NCBI GenBank assembly: GCA_014361095.1
Contig: JACIWF010000007.1
Location: 1 to 21,187, forward strand
Origin: Hadesarchaea archaeon
GTDB lineage: Archaea > Hadarchaeota > Hadarchaeia > Hadarchaeales > Hadarchaeaceae
DNA length: 21,187 nucleotides
Direction of reading: 5' to 3'
A model generated the notes under the pieces. It had not been told where the DNA came from, did no database searches, and saw only the letters and a list, made by a program, of their open reading frames with translations. The first letter of the stretch is position 1. Every line of letters starts with the position of its first letter. Positions 6,918-13,814 of the stretch are shown here, piece after piece. The position numbers and the translations under genes were made by a program.

Positions 6918-7400
6918 TTGGAGCTAAAAATAGTAGAACTTGTTCCTCCTGAGGGCTGCAACGTGATCCTCTGCCAGTCGCACTTCATCAAGACGGTTGA
7001 GGATGTGCACGAGGCGCTGGTGACTTCCGTCCCGGGGCTTAAATTTGGATTGGCCTTCTGTGAATCCAGTGGACCCTGTCTCGTCCGGCACAGCGGAACT
7101 GATTCTGTTCTTGAGGAATTCGCGGCAAAAAAAGCGCTCGAGATCGGAGCCGGCCACAGCCTGCTGATCTTAATTAAAGGAGCCTATCCGATAAACGTGT
7201 TGAACCGAATTAAGGAGATAGCTGAGGTCTGCAATATTTTCGCAGCCACAGCCAACCCGCTTCAGATTGTCTTGGTTGAGACCGAACAGGGCCGCGGAAT
7301 TCTCGGGGTTGTGGATGGTTTCAGGAGTCGGGGTATTGAGACAGAGAAAGATGTGGCCTGGCGAAAGGAGTTTCTCAGGAAGATAGGCTACAAGTTTTGA
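6918..7400 (+). CDS. Adenosine-specific kinase family protein (DUF355/PF04008)
   Basis: A 160-residue product from the TTG at 6918. GGGGGAG lies 5 nt upstream of it, which makes it a better start than the in-frame TTG at 6900. Family features are visible: KTVEDVHEALVTSVPGLKFGLAFCESSG near the N-terminus (core GLAFCESSG about residues 48-56), an HSLLILIKGAYPINVLN core, CNIFAATANP, and VDGF-SRGIE toward the C-terminus. This small archaeal and bacterial family is annotated as adenosine-specific kinase from structural and biochemical work on an archaeal member; the true cellular role is still thinly supported. The gene stands alone, convergent with the NOG1-like gene 17 nt downstream. A CTTTAAAG TATA-like element occurs about 45 nt upstream. 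Family call is firm. Confidence 0.9.
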   Translation: MELKIVELVPPEGCNVILCQSHFIKTVEDVHEALVTSVPGLKFGLAFCESSGPCLVRHSGTDSVLEEFAAKKALEIGAGHSLLILIKGAYPINVLNRIKEIAEVCNIFAATANPLQIVLVETEQGRGILGVVDGFRSRGIETEKDVAWRKEFLRKIGYKF

Positions 7401-7417
7401 AGACAGAGGGCGAGGTA

Positions 7418-8398
7418 TCAGATCAATTTTCGTTTTAGCTCTTCGACGCCTTCCCCAGTGGTTGCCGTGAGAAAGAGGATATCTGGATGGACCTTCCGTA
7501 ATTCTTCTTTTGTTTCTTTATTCAACAGGTCAGCTTTGTTGGCAACCACGAAAATCTTGGTCTCAGGGAAGGATTTCCTCACATTTGTCAGAAGATTTAC
7601 CTGGTCCGCCAACCGGTAGCCACAACTTTCGGAAGGGTCCAGAATGAAGACGATGCTCTTGGCGAGGTGTTTCAAGGCCAATATCGCCTGCAGCTCAATC
7701 GGGTTTCGTTTTTCCAGAGGTCTGTCCAATAGTCCCGGGGTGTCAATGACCTGATAGCGTTGGTGGTTGTGCTCAAAATAACCCAGTTGCAACCCTTTGG
7801 TGGTGAAGGGGTAGGGGGCGATTTTCGGAGCAGACCCGGTCAGCGCTTTTAACAGCGTTGATTTGCCCACGTTGGGATAGCCTGCGATAACAATCGTTGG
7901 CATGTTTAGGTAGAAATCGGGCAGGCCAGCCAGCTTTTTGGAGGCTTCTTTCAAAAGAATTAGGTGGCAGTCTATTTTCTTCAGAACTGAGGAAATTCTA
8001 CCGTAGGCCTGCCGTCGCACCGCAGCAGCTTCAGTAGGATTTTTGATCGTTTTAAGCTTCCGCAGCTGTTCACGTCTAATCCTCTCCACAACCTTGATCG
8101 CACCGCCGACTGCGCCCAGCGACTTCCTCAGCTTATCAATACCTTCAATGGCCTCGACCAGATCTCGGTAAAAGGGCGGCAGGTCAAGAAAGGAGGGAAA
8201 ATCGGTGACAATTTTCTTCATCTGTTCAGCTATCGTCGTCGTTGCTGTGGCTATGCGCTGTTTTTCCTTCTGCATCGCCACCTCCCGTGGTGTTCCCTCG
8301 GCCTTCGTTGCGGCTTCAGAGGCCCTTTTGAAAGCTATATCAATGAGTTCTCTGGCGGTTAACACGTTTGGCAGTTTTCCAAGGGTTATCTTTTCCAT
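7418..8398 (-). CDS. NOG1-type GTP-binding protein, archaeal
   Basis: A 326-residue TRAFAC-class GTPase. The N-terminal half is a long helical domain (about residues 1-155) typical of NOG1 proteins. The G domain follows: P-loop GYPNVGKST (173-181), the PFTTKG switch I segment, DTPG (from 219), LDPSE, and NKAD (from 287), then TATTGEG near the C-terminus. Eukaryotic Nog1 acts in 60S ribosomal subunit assembly; the archaeal proteins are shorter, ending after the G domain, and a role in large-subunit biogenesis is inferred. The ATG at 8398 is chosen over an in-frame TTG at 8407. Neither has an SD; a TTAAAA box about 50 nt upstream suggests a short leader. Confidence in family is high. Confidence 0.93.
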   Translation of the reverse strand: MEKITLGKLPNVLTARELIDIAFKRASEAATKAEGTPREVAMQKEKQRIATATTTIAEQMKKIVTDFPSFLDLPPFYRDLVEAIEGIDKLRKSLGAVGGAIKVVERIRREQLRKLKTIKNPTEAAAVRRQAYGRISSVLKKIDCHLILLKEASKKLAGLPDFYLNMPTIVIAGYPNVGKSTLLKALTGSAPKIAPYPFTTKGLQLGYFEHNHQRYQVIDTPGLLDRPLEKRNPIELQAILALKHLAKSIVFILDPSESCGYRLADQVNLLTNVRKSFPETKIFVVANKADLLNKETKEELRKVHPDILFLTATTGEGVEELKRKLI

Positions 8399-8466
8399 GC
8401 TTATCAAGACTAAGTATAGCTCAAAGTTGTAATAATTGCAATGTTTTTAACTGAGTCGAGCCTGAA

Positions 8467-9318
8467 TCAACCCAGCAACCCAAACCAAGTCAATAGGGAA
8501 AATATGATGAAGGTCAGCAATGAAAGCTGGGCAGGCCTCCACCTCCCTGAAGCCAGCTCCTTGGCCTCCCTCAGCACAAATGATATTTTCTGAAGCATCC
8601 GGCTAAATCCAACACTGATGATGGAGACGAAGAACAGCATCGAGGCGGCGAGGAAGAAAATTGCCAGCGGAGGTGAAATCAGAAACAAAATGCTAGCGCT
8701 CGGAGATAAGTATGCCTCGATCGGAGCTGCCAGTATAATTAGGATTAATCCAAGTGCGACCAAAGTTAAGTAGTCGACAAAATACTTCCTTGCAGCAGCC
8801 TTGCCCCTCTTGGTGAATTGCCACGAGCCGGCCGCTAATGTTTGGCCCAAGTAGCTCCAAAACTTCCAACCCAGCCGCAGTGAGGCCGCCGCAATGAGAA
8901 AGGCCCCGGTAAGCTCGAGGATACCGTGCAGAAAAATCACGGCCAAGAATGTTATTAGGACAACTGGACCATGCAGGTGGTAGTTGTATACCAAAGCAAG
9001 CCCGATTTGGTGGCCCGTTAACAGCATGGAGGCCGTTCCGGTGTAGATGGGGAAAGTGGTTGTGTAGATGCCAGCGACCCTGAGGTTGTTTGACCAGTAG
9101 AACTTTGTCCTTGACCATTCATCCATTACAGTAACATTTTCCAGCAGGTTGTCGTACTCTCTAACTTCTGGCAAGTTGATGAACTGCTCGCGGTCGAATG
9201 CCACTAGGAAATAGGCGGTGCTAAAAAACATGATGATGAGAAAGGACGTGGTTATGAAGCTAATTGCCGGTGAGTTTCTGCTTAGAGCCCCTGCCAAAAC
9301 ACGTTTCAAATTGCCCAT
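8467..9318 (-). CDS. Stage II sporulation protein M-like (DUF95) membrane protein
   Basis: A 283-residue polytopic membrane protein. Hydrophobic segments are visible at about residues 20-40, 75-95, 105-135, 140-160, 180-205, 215-240 and 262-280. The HGILELTGAFLIAAASLRLGW stretch (core HG-x-x-EL, about residues 131-136) is the hallmark of the SpoIIM/DUF95 family, which in archaea has no link to sporulation and is of unknown function. A large extracytoplasmic loop follows the first segment and contains FDREQF and several charged residues. The ATG at 9318 has no SD, but TTAAAA at 9338-9343 lies at leaderless-promoter distance. The nearest same-strand neighbour, DUF1152, ends 167 nt upstream, so they are probably separate units. 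Confidence 0.86.
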   Translation of the reverse strand: MGNLKRVLAGALSRNSPAISFITTSFLIIMFFSTAYFLVAFDREQFINLPEVREYDNLLENVTVMDEWSRTKFYWSNNLRVAGIYTTTFPIYTGTASMLLTGHQIGLALVYNYHLHGPVVLITFLAVIFLHGILELTGAFLIAAASLRLGWKFWSYLGQTLAAGSWQFTKRGKAAARKYFVDYLTLVALGLILIILAAPIEAYLSPSASILFLISPPLAIFFLAASMLFFVSIISVGFSRMLQKISFVLREAKELASGRWRPAQLSLLTFIIFSLLTWFGLLG

Positions 9319-9337
9319 GGATATCAAAATTATTTGT

Positions 9338-9343
9338 TTTTAA
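9338..9343 (-). promoter_or_regulatory. TATA-like box of the SpoIIM-like gene
   Basis: On the minus strand this reads TTAAAA, ending 19 nt before the ATG at 9318. With no SD present, the spacing fits a leaderless transcript. This is a visual call only. Confidence 0.35.
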
Positions 9344-9359
9344 CAACTAATAGCAGCTT

Positions 9360-9415
9360 GCCGTTGAGCCGGGACATCAACAGAATTGGTCGGCGTTCGT
9401 CCCTCAGTTAACGGC
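9360..9415. other. Two-tier stem-loop between DUF1152 and SpoIIM-like genes
   Basis: GCCGTT (9360-9365) pairs with AACGGC (9410-9415), and inside it GGGAC (9371-9375) pairs with GTCCC (9399-9403), separated by a near-symmetric internal loop of 5 and 6 nt and capped by a 23-nt loop. The element sits about 70 nt after the DUF1152 stop in a 167-nt non-coding gap. There is no T-tract directly after it on the minus strand. It could be a 3'-UTR structure or small RNA; no known RNA family was recognised. Confidence 0.4.
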
Positions 9416-9485
9416 GGATGGTTTAACTCAGAAGGATCGATATCATAACAATCGGAAGATAAATCGGAACGGTTGGGCCGCAATT

Positions 9486-10433
9486 TTATTCCTTCACATA
9501 ACGTTTCCAAGCATAGCTCCTTTCAAATTCAAGCTCGCTAGGTAAATTTGCCTGCTTCAATATTTCATTGGCCTCGTCCAAGCTGGTTGTAGACACCAGT
9601 GCCTTTGCCACTCTGCTGATGTGTTCGAAGACGATTTTAGTGTCAAGGTAAAAGGTGATCGCGGAGATTGGATTTACCTGCACTTTACAACGCCCGCCCC
9701 GGATCACAACCTCACCGATAAGCCCCTGTGCGGCCTTGACGGCCAGTAGACTTGCCTCTGTCTTGGTCTGAGGAATTACCTTCTCGAGTATTTCGATATC
9801 CTCCGGTGTCAGGCATCTAGCGCCGAGCAGACCACCATGTGCCGCAATTTTTGCCAATTGCCTGTTAAACTCATCAAAGGTCAGTTCGCCGTCCATACAG
9901 CAGCCTAGGACGCCGAGGACCGTTGGCACCTCAAGGTTGGCCATTGCTGAGAGCATCATGCTATCGGCAAGCATGCTGTGGAGACCCTTCTCAGTACCAT
10001 CGCCGAGCACATCACCACCAACATCGATGCCCACGAAGAGATCGATTCCGAGTTTTCTTATGGCTTCATTGAGACCATCGATTACTCCTTTTACCCCTCT
10101 GTTCAGGTCGATGAGTATCGTTCTCTCTTTGAGCGCTTCAGCCACGACAGATTCGGTGAAGCGGATCCCCTTTATGGTTTTGGTGTTTTCGTTGGCCAGA
10201 CCCACCGTTGGAGAGAGAAGTTCGATGTTAACTATTTCCTCCATCTTTCTCGGACCGGGCTCCGGGTCGTTCACGTAACGTTCCCAAGTAAGTCCGCCGA
10301 GTATGGTGGGGGTTCCGAGCCAGCGAAGGTAGCGGGAGGTGGGTATGGCTCCAACGATATCCCCGCCTCCTCCAATTCCGACCACCATGGCATATTTGGA
10401 ATTTTTGGCCAGAGATTCGAAAGATTTTTTCAT
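9486..10433 (-). CDS. DUF1152 domain protein
   Basis: A 315-residue soluble protein. The N-terminal VVGIGGGGDIVGAIPTSRYL segment (glycine-rich GIGGGGD about residues 19-25) and IDLFVGIDVGGDVLGDG (core GIDVGGD about 134-140), plus the GLTWERYVNDPEPGPR stretch, are the conserved marks of the DUF1152 family, found mainly in archaea. The glycine- and aspartate-rich loops suggest nucleotide or phosphate binding, but no activity is established that I know of. The C-terminus carries the TTSLDEAN...AWKRYV tail. The ATG at 10433 has AGAGGGG 5 nt upstream. A TATA-like TTTATA at 10467-10472 (minus strand) lies about 35 nt upstream of the start. Confidence 0.88.
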   Translation of the reverse strand: MKKSFESLAKNSKYAMVVGIGGGGDIVGAIPTSRYLRWLGTPTILGGLTWERYVNDPEPGPRKMEEIVNIELLSPTVGLANENTKTIKGIRFTESVVAEALKERTILIDLNRGVKGVIDGLNEAIRKLGIDLFVGIDVGGDVLGDGTEKGLHSMLADSMMLSAMANLEVPTVLGVLGCCMDGELTFDEFNRQLAKIAAHGGLLGARCLTPEDIEILEKVIPQTKTEASLLAVKAAQGLIGEVVIRGGRCKVQVNPISAITFYLDTKIVFEHISRVAKALVSTTSLDEANEILKQANLPSELEFERSYAWKRYVKE

Positions 10434-10466
10434 AAATCCCCTCTTTACTAGTTTTACTCTCTTCAG

Positions 10467-10472
10467 TATAAA
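10467..10472. promoter_or_regulatory. TATA-like box between DUF1152 and cca
   Basis: TATAAA on the plus strand (TTTATA on the minus strand) lies in the 111-nt divergent intergenic region. On the minus strand it gives a transcription start near 10445, leaving the AGAGGGG ribosome site in the leader of the DUF1152 gene. On the plus strand it would start cca transcripts near 10495. It may serve either or both genes. Confidence 0.35.
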
Positions 10473-10544
10473 TTGGGTTTCAGTCGGTTTTGGACCATAA
10501 CACTAACAATTTATTCACTCCCAGTAATCAATCTCAGGGAAACG

Positions 10545-11930
10545 ATGGACGGAATTCTGGACGAGGTACTCAGGAGGATCAAGCCCACTCAGGAAGACAT
10601 AAGGTTCGTGGAGAGGGTTGCATCTGAGATAATCCAGCGAACAGGTGAAGCCATCTCTCGGTTGGGTTTCTCCGCCAAGACAATGCTTGTTGGCTCTGTG
10701 GCCCGGGGAACCTGGCTTCGCCATGATCCTGACATTGATGTCTTTATTCTTTTCGAGGAGACCCTCACCCGTGAGGAGCTGGAGCAGAGGGGAATGGCGG
10801 TCGCGCGAGAGGTGGCCGGGCCAGCAGGGGAGGAAAAGTTTGCCGAGCACCCCTACGTGACGATGAAGTTTCACGGGCTCGATATAGATTTAGTCCCCTG
10901 CTATGATGTTGCCGACCCCAGGAGAATTAAGAGCGCGGTGGATCGATCACCACACCACCAGCGCTATGTTAAGGCCAAACTCACCCCACAGCTGGCCGAC
11001 GAGGTGCTGCTGCTCAAGCAGTTCGCCTCGGGTATAGGAGTCTATGGGGCCGAGCTGAAGAGGCAGGGGTTTTCAGGATATCTCTGCGAGCTCTTGATTC
11101 TGCACTATGGCTCTTTCAGTAAGTTGGTTGAAGAGGCGAGCAAGTGGGTGCCTGGCGAGGTAATAGATATATTGTCTTACTATTCTGATAAGTCCGAGCC
11201 AAAGCTGATTTTCGAGAACCAGCCCCTTGTGGTGGTAGATCCCGTTGATCCCGGCCGTAACGCCGCGGCAGCGGTTTCTTTGCAGAACTTTTCAATATTT
11301 GTGCGAGCTTGTCAGGACTTTCTAGACAGACCCTCCTTGAGATTTTTCTTTCCCAAACGGGTGAAACTACTGACACCTGCGGGGCTGGACAGAATTCTGA
11401 AAAGGCGCGGAACGAGGCTTTTCTGTATAATTTTTCGTTCACCGCAGGTAGTACCGGATGTCCTCTATCCTCAGCTACGCAAGACCGAGAGAGCTGTTGT
11501 TACTCGGCTGGCACAGGAGGGCTTTGAGGTGCTGCGCAGCGATGTCTGGGCGGATTCCATCTCTGTGATTTTGGTCGAGCTAGCCGTTTCCAAGCTGTCA
11601 GGCGTCAAAACTCGCGTTGGACCTCCTCCTAATATTTCTGCCAAAGATTTCATACAGGAACATCTCAGCTCGAGAAATTGCCTCGCCGGGCCGATGGTTG
11701 ATGCGGCTGGCCGAGTTATCTTTGAGGTTAAACGGGAATGGACGGATGCCTTGGCCCTCCTCAAAGACATAATGTCGCAGCGCATTTCCTTCGGGAAGCA
11801 TGTCTCAGAAGCAGTTTCCCAAAGGTATCGGATTTATGAGGGCGAAGGGTTGAAGAAGCTCCTCAATGAAAGTGGGTTTAGGGAGTTTCTCTCTGAATAT
11901 CTAACCCGAAGACTGCCCTGGTACAGATAA
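10545..11930 (+). CDS. cca: CCA-adding enzyme (tRNA nucleotidyltransferase), archaeal class I
   Basis: A 461-residue product. The nucleotidyltransferase signature GSVARGTWLRHDPDIDVF (residues 50-67) gives the G-S motif and catalytic carboxylates Asp63 and Asp65; the third carboxylate is Asp115 in DIDLVPCYDV. A YVKAKLT...LLKQFASGIGVYGAELKRQGFSG-type segment (cores LLKQF and GFSGYLCELLI) follows, as in other class I archaeal enzymes, then the C-terminal body and tail domains. The enzyme builds or repairs the 3'-terminal CCA of tRNAs from CTP and ATP without a nucleic acid template. The ATG at 10545 is chosen over an upstream in-frame start at 10473 because CAGGGA lies 4-5 nt before it and archaeal homologues begin here. 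The gene is convergent with thpR. Confidence 0.95.
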   Translation: MDGILDEVLRRIKPTQEDIRFVERVASEIIQRTGEAISRLGFSAKTMLVGSVARGTWLRHDPDIDVFILFEETLTREELEQRGMAVAREVAGPAGEEKFAEHPYVTMKFHGLDIDLVPCYDVADPRRIKSAVDRSPHHQRYVKAKLTPQLADEVLLLKQFASGIGVYGAELKRQGFSGYLCELLILHYGSFSKLVEEASKWVPGEVIDILSYYSDKSEPKLIFENQPLVVVDPVDPGRNAAAAVSLQNFSIFVRACQDFLDRPSLRFFFPKRVKLLTPAGLDRILKRRGTRLFCIIFRSPQVVPDVLYPQLRKTERAVVTRLAQEGFEVLRSDVWADSISVILVELAVSKLSGVKTRVGPPPNISAKDFIQEHLSSRNCLAGPMVDAAGRVIFEVKREWTDALALLKDIMSQRISFGKHVSEAVSQRYRIYEGEGLKKLLNESGFREFLSEYLTRRLPWYR

Positions 11931-11933
11931 AGA

Positions 11934-12095
11934 CTTGTCCGGGTATTGAGCAAGAGAGTCGGTTGTTTTGGACAGATAGTTAATGAAGTCTGGTAGCGCC
12001 GGATTCAAGAGGCGGTGAACTTTGGACAAGCTCAGAACACCTTCAAACGGAGTGGCTCAACACCTCCGGTGGTTTCGGCCGTATGGGTTGAGGTG
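11934..12095. other. Inverted repeats in the cca-thpR convergent gap
   Basis: This 179-nt non-coding gap holds several complementary segments. CTTGTCC (11934-11940) pairs with GGACAAG (12024-12030), enclosing a hairpin CGCC/GGCG (11997-12000 and 12011-12014). A second hairpin pairs CTCAAC (12056-12061) with GTTGAG (12087-12092), with an alternative pairing CACCTC (12061-12066) with GAGGTG (12090-12095). There is no T-tract, so it is not a typical archaeal terminator. No RNA family was recognised, and no tRNA fold fits. Confidence 0.3.
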
Positions 12096-12109
12096 ACTGT
12101 TGGCGTTGA

Positions 12110-12670
12110 TCAATCCTCAAGCTCTATCCTCGCCAGAGTGCTGTAGATCGGCCCCTTCGGTGTCAGAACGCTCTTCTTTAGCTCCACGGCAGAGACCGGA
12201 GTGGTGCCAAAATCAATGGAGCTGTTTTCCTTGATGAATTTTGCGAGCCTTTCCTTATTTTTAGCGGATCTCACCCTGGCAATGGTCAGGTGCGGGACGA
12301 AATCACCCTCCGCCCGGAATCCAATTTGTTGCAGTTCTCCCTCTATCCTTTTCTGGAGGGCGATGACCTCGTCCTCTCCTTTTTCCACCCCTGCCCAGAT
12401 AACTCTGACATAATTTAGGTTCGGAAAGACTCCAATCTTTTTGACCTCTAAGTTAAACTTCTTCGTTCCGGCAACGGCCTTTTTGATGGCCCCGGTGATC
12501 TCCTCAATTTTTTTGTCCGGAATTTCTCCCAAGAACCTGAGCGTCACATGGATGTTTTGGGGTTCAACCAGCTTGAAATCGCCCCCTGTTTCCTTTAGCC
12601 GATTCTGGATTTCGGTTAGCTTCTGCCTTACCGATTCGCTTATGTCAATGGCGATGAAGGCACGTGGCAT
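12110..12670 (-). CDS. thpR: RNA 2',3'-cyclic phosphodiesterase (ThpR/LigT family)
   Basis: A 186-residue 2H-phosphoesterase. The two catalytic H-x-T-x motifs are in place: His41-Val-Thr43 in NIHVTLRFLG and His127-Leu-Thr129 in PHLTIARV. The length and the N-terminal RAFIAIDIS are typical of ThpR. The enzyme opens 2',3'-cyclic phosphate RNA ends to 2'-phosphates, and was first found in vitro as a 2'-5' RNA ligase acting on tRNA halves. In several archaea the gene lies close to the CCA-adding enzyme gene; here the two are neighbours but convergent. RtcA, which makes the cyclic phosphate ends that this enzyme opens, is encoded about 11 kb away in the same window. The ATG at 12670 is preceded by AGGTTGG at a loose distance. 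Confidence 0.94.
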   Translation of the reverse strand: MPRAFIAIDISESVRQKLTEIQNRLKETGGDFKLVEPQNIHVTLRFLGEIPDKKIEEITGAIKKAVAGTKKFNLEVKKIGVFPNLNYVRVIWAGVEKGEDEVIALQKRIEGELQQIGFRAEGDFVPHLTIARVRSAKNKERLAKFIKENSSIDFGTTPVSAVELKKSVLTPKGPIYSTLARIELED

Positions 12671-12721
12671 TTATCCAACCTGAAAATCTTGTTTCAATAA
12701 CAAAGGTGTCGTCTAAATTAA

Positions 12722-12760
12722 AAAATTAAGCCCAGCCGGCACCTTGAGCCGGTTAATTTT
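12722..12760. repeat. GC-rich hairpin between thpR and hsp20
   Basis: CCGGC and GCCGG pair around the loop ACCTTGA (about 12735-12751), flanked by AATTAA and TTAATT that can extend the stem past a one-sided bulge. It lies downstream of the hsp20 stop and its T-tract, and upstream of the thpR start. It may act as a boundary or terminator structure, or in the 5' region of thpR. Confidence 0.4.
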
Positions 12761-12770
12761 AGCTGAAAGT

Positions 12771-12793
12771 AAAAAATGAAAAAAGAAAAAAAA
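12771..12793 (-). terminator. T-tract terminator of hsp20
   Basis: On the minus strand, starting 7 nt after the hsp20 stop codon, the sequence is runs of eight, six and six T separated by only one or two other bases. Archaeal RNA polymerase terminates at such T-runs without needing a hairpin. It fits termination of a strongly expressed heat-shock transcript before thpR. Confidence 0.65.
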
Positions 12794-12799
12794 TGAATT

Positions 12800-13246
12800 T
12801 CACTGAACTTTCACTTCAACTCCTCGTTTTGTCTTCTCCACCTTTGGTATTTTTACCTCGAGGATGCCGTTATTGTAGGTGGCAGTTGCCTTCTCCGGGA
12901 TCACTTTGCAGGGCAGCTGGAGATATCGGTAGAAGCCCTCGTAGTTCCTTTCCATCCGCTGGCCCGTCGCTGTTTCGGTTCTGGTTTCCTTTTTTCTCTG
13001 GACTTTGATTTCGAGGCTGTCATCGGTGACGTTTAGCTTGATGTCTTCCTTGTTCACCCCTGGCAGCTCTGCCCTGAGGGTGACGCTGTCCTCGTCTTCA
13101 AATAGGTCGATTAGCGGTTCCCTCCACCCCATCCCTGTCAGGCTCATCGGGGTGATGAACGATGGTCTGGAGAGCAAGTTTCCAAACATCCTGTTGATTT
13201 CCCTCTGCATTCTCTTCATCTCGTCGAAGACATCCATCCAGAACAT
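12800..13246 (-). CDS. Hsp20 small heat-shock protein (alpha-crystallin family)
   Basis: A 148-residue protein with an N-terminal helical, Met-rich arm (FDEMKRMQREINRMFGN, about residues 7-23), an alpha-crystallin domain (about 41-136) with LRAELPGVNKEDI, YEGFYRYLQLP and the conserved A-x-x-x-N-G-x-L (ATYNNGIL, residues 122-129), and a C-terminal V-x-V motif (VEVKV) equivalent to the I-x-I that docks between dimers. Small heat-shock proteins hold unfolding proteins as oligomers without ATP. The ATG at 13246 is chosen because GGAGGTG lies 7 nt upstream; the open frame extends 15 nt further only through that site. The gene is divergent from a winged-helix regulator across a 104-nt gap with an operator-like palindrome, and ends in a T-tract terminator. 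Confidence 0.95.
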   Translation of the reverse strand: MFWMDVFDEMKRMQREINRMFGNLLSRPSFITPMSLTGMGWREPLIDLFEDEDSVTLRAELPGVNKEDIKLNVTDDSLEIKVQRKKETRTETATGQRMERNYEGFYRYLQLPCKVIPEKATATYNNGILEVKIPKVEKTKRGVEVKVQ

Positions 13247-13277
13247 GTTCACCACCTCCACTACTTTAGGTTTTTAT

Positions 13278-13296
13278 TAACTATTTCAATTAGTTA
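13278..13296. promoter_or_regulatory. Inverted-repeat operator candidate in the hsp20/regulator promoter
   Basis: A perfect inverted repeat TAACTA-N7-TAGTTA sits in the AT-rich divergent gap. On the hsp20 side a TATA-like TTTAATAA (plus 13294-13301) overlaps its edge and the predicted start lies just beyond it; on the other side the regulator's TATA-like TTTAAA is at 13313-13318. A further AGTTA copy at 13303-13307 adds a partial half-site. A protein bound here would block hsp20 transcription. Binding by the adjacent wHTH protein is inferred from position only. Confidence 0.55.
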
Positions 13297-13312
13297 TTAA
13301 ACAGTTAAAGTA

Positions 13313-13318
13313 TTTAAA
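13313..13318 (+). promoter_or_regulatory. TATA-like box of the wHTH regulator gene
   Basis: TTTAAA, within TATTTAAAT, is centred about 35 nt upstream of the ATG at 13351. This gives a short leader that would contain the GGGCGAG ribosome site. Visual call. Confidence 0.4.
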
Positions 13319-13350
13319 TTTAACGGTCAAATATTTTTCAGGGCGAGAGC

Positions 13351-13755
13351 ATGACGGAGATACTGATTCGCGCTATGAAGCAACCGGTAAAAAGCACACT
13401 TGATGGCGATTTGAAGTGGCTCTGCGAGTCTCTGGGTCTGCTCGGGGCGAGGGATAAGTCTGAGACAGCGTTGAAGATCTTCAAGGCCTTTTTGCTTGAA
13501 TCGAGGAAGGGCCCAGTGACCATAGAGGAGATTTCAAACCACGTTAAGCTCAGCAGAACCGCGATTGTTCACCACCTGAACCGAATGAGAAAAGCGGGTG
13601 TAGTCATGAAGGAGGGAAACAGATGGGAGCTTCGCTCGCACTCCCTTCAAAAAATGGTGGATGAGGTGGAGCTGGATATCCAGAGAGCTTTGAAATCCAT
13701 CCGGGAGATAGCTGAGGACATAGATGCCATGCTCAACCTTCCTGTTCGTCGATAA
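13351..13755 (+). CDS. Winged helix-turn-helix transcriptional regulator, probable heat-shock regulator
   Basis: A 134-residue protein. A winged helix domain spans about residues 39-95: VTIEEISNHVKLSRTAIVHHL gives helices 2 and 3 (recognition helix around SRTAIVHHL, 68-76), then MRKAGVVMKEGNRWELR forms the wing. A C-terminal amphipathic helix (about 98-128) probably dimerises. The fold resembles ArsR/GntR-like archaeal regulators. It is divergent from hsp20 with a palindrome between them, the arrangement expected for an autoregulated heat-shock repressor. Known archaeal heat-shock regulators include Phr of Pyrococcus and HSR1 of Archaeoglobus. This protein is shorter than Phr (about 200 residues), and I cannot say it is orthologous to either. 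The start ATG has GGGCGAG upstream. The fold is confident; the target is inferred. Confidence 0.85.
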   Translation: MTEILIRAMKQPVKSTLDGDLKWLCESLGLLGARDKSETALKIFKAFLLESRKGPVTIEEISNHVKLSRTAIVHHLNRMRKAGVVMKEGNRWELRSHSLQKMVDEVELDIQRALKSIREIAEDIDAMLNLPVRR

Positions 13756-13814
13756 TCAAGATTGGCAAGGTGTTTCAAACGGTTTATTTGCTTTCACTTC
13801 CAGGATGGAATGGT

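Noticed and set aside
9978..10451. 157-residue plus-strand ORF opposite DUF1152
   Set aside because: It lies wholly antisense to a clear DUF1152 gene, has low-complexity Ser/Thr-rich composition and no family features.
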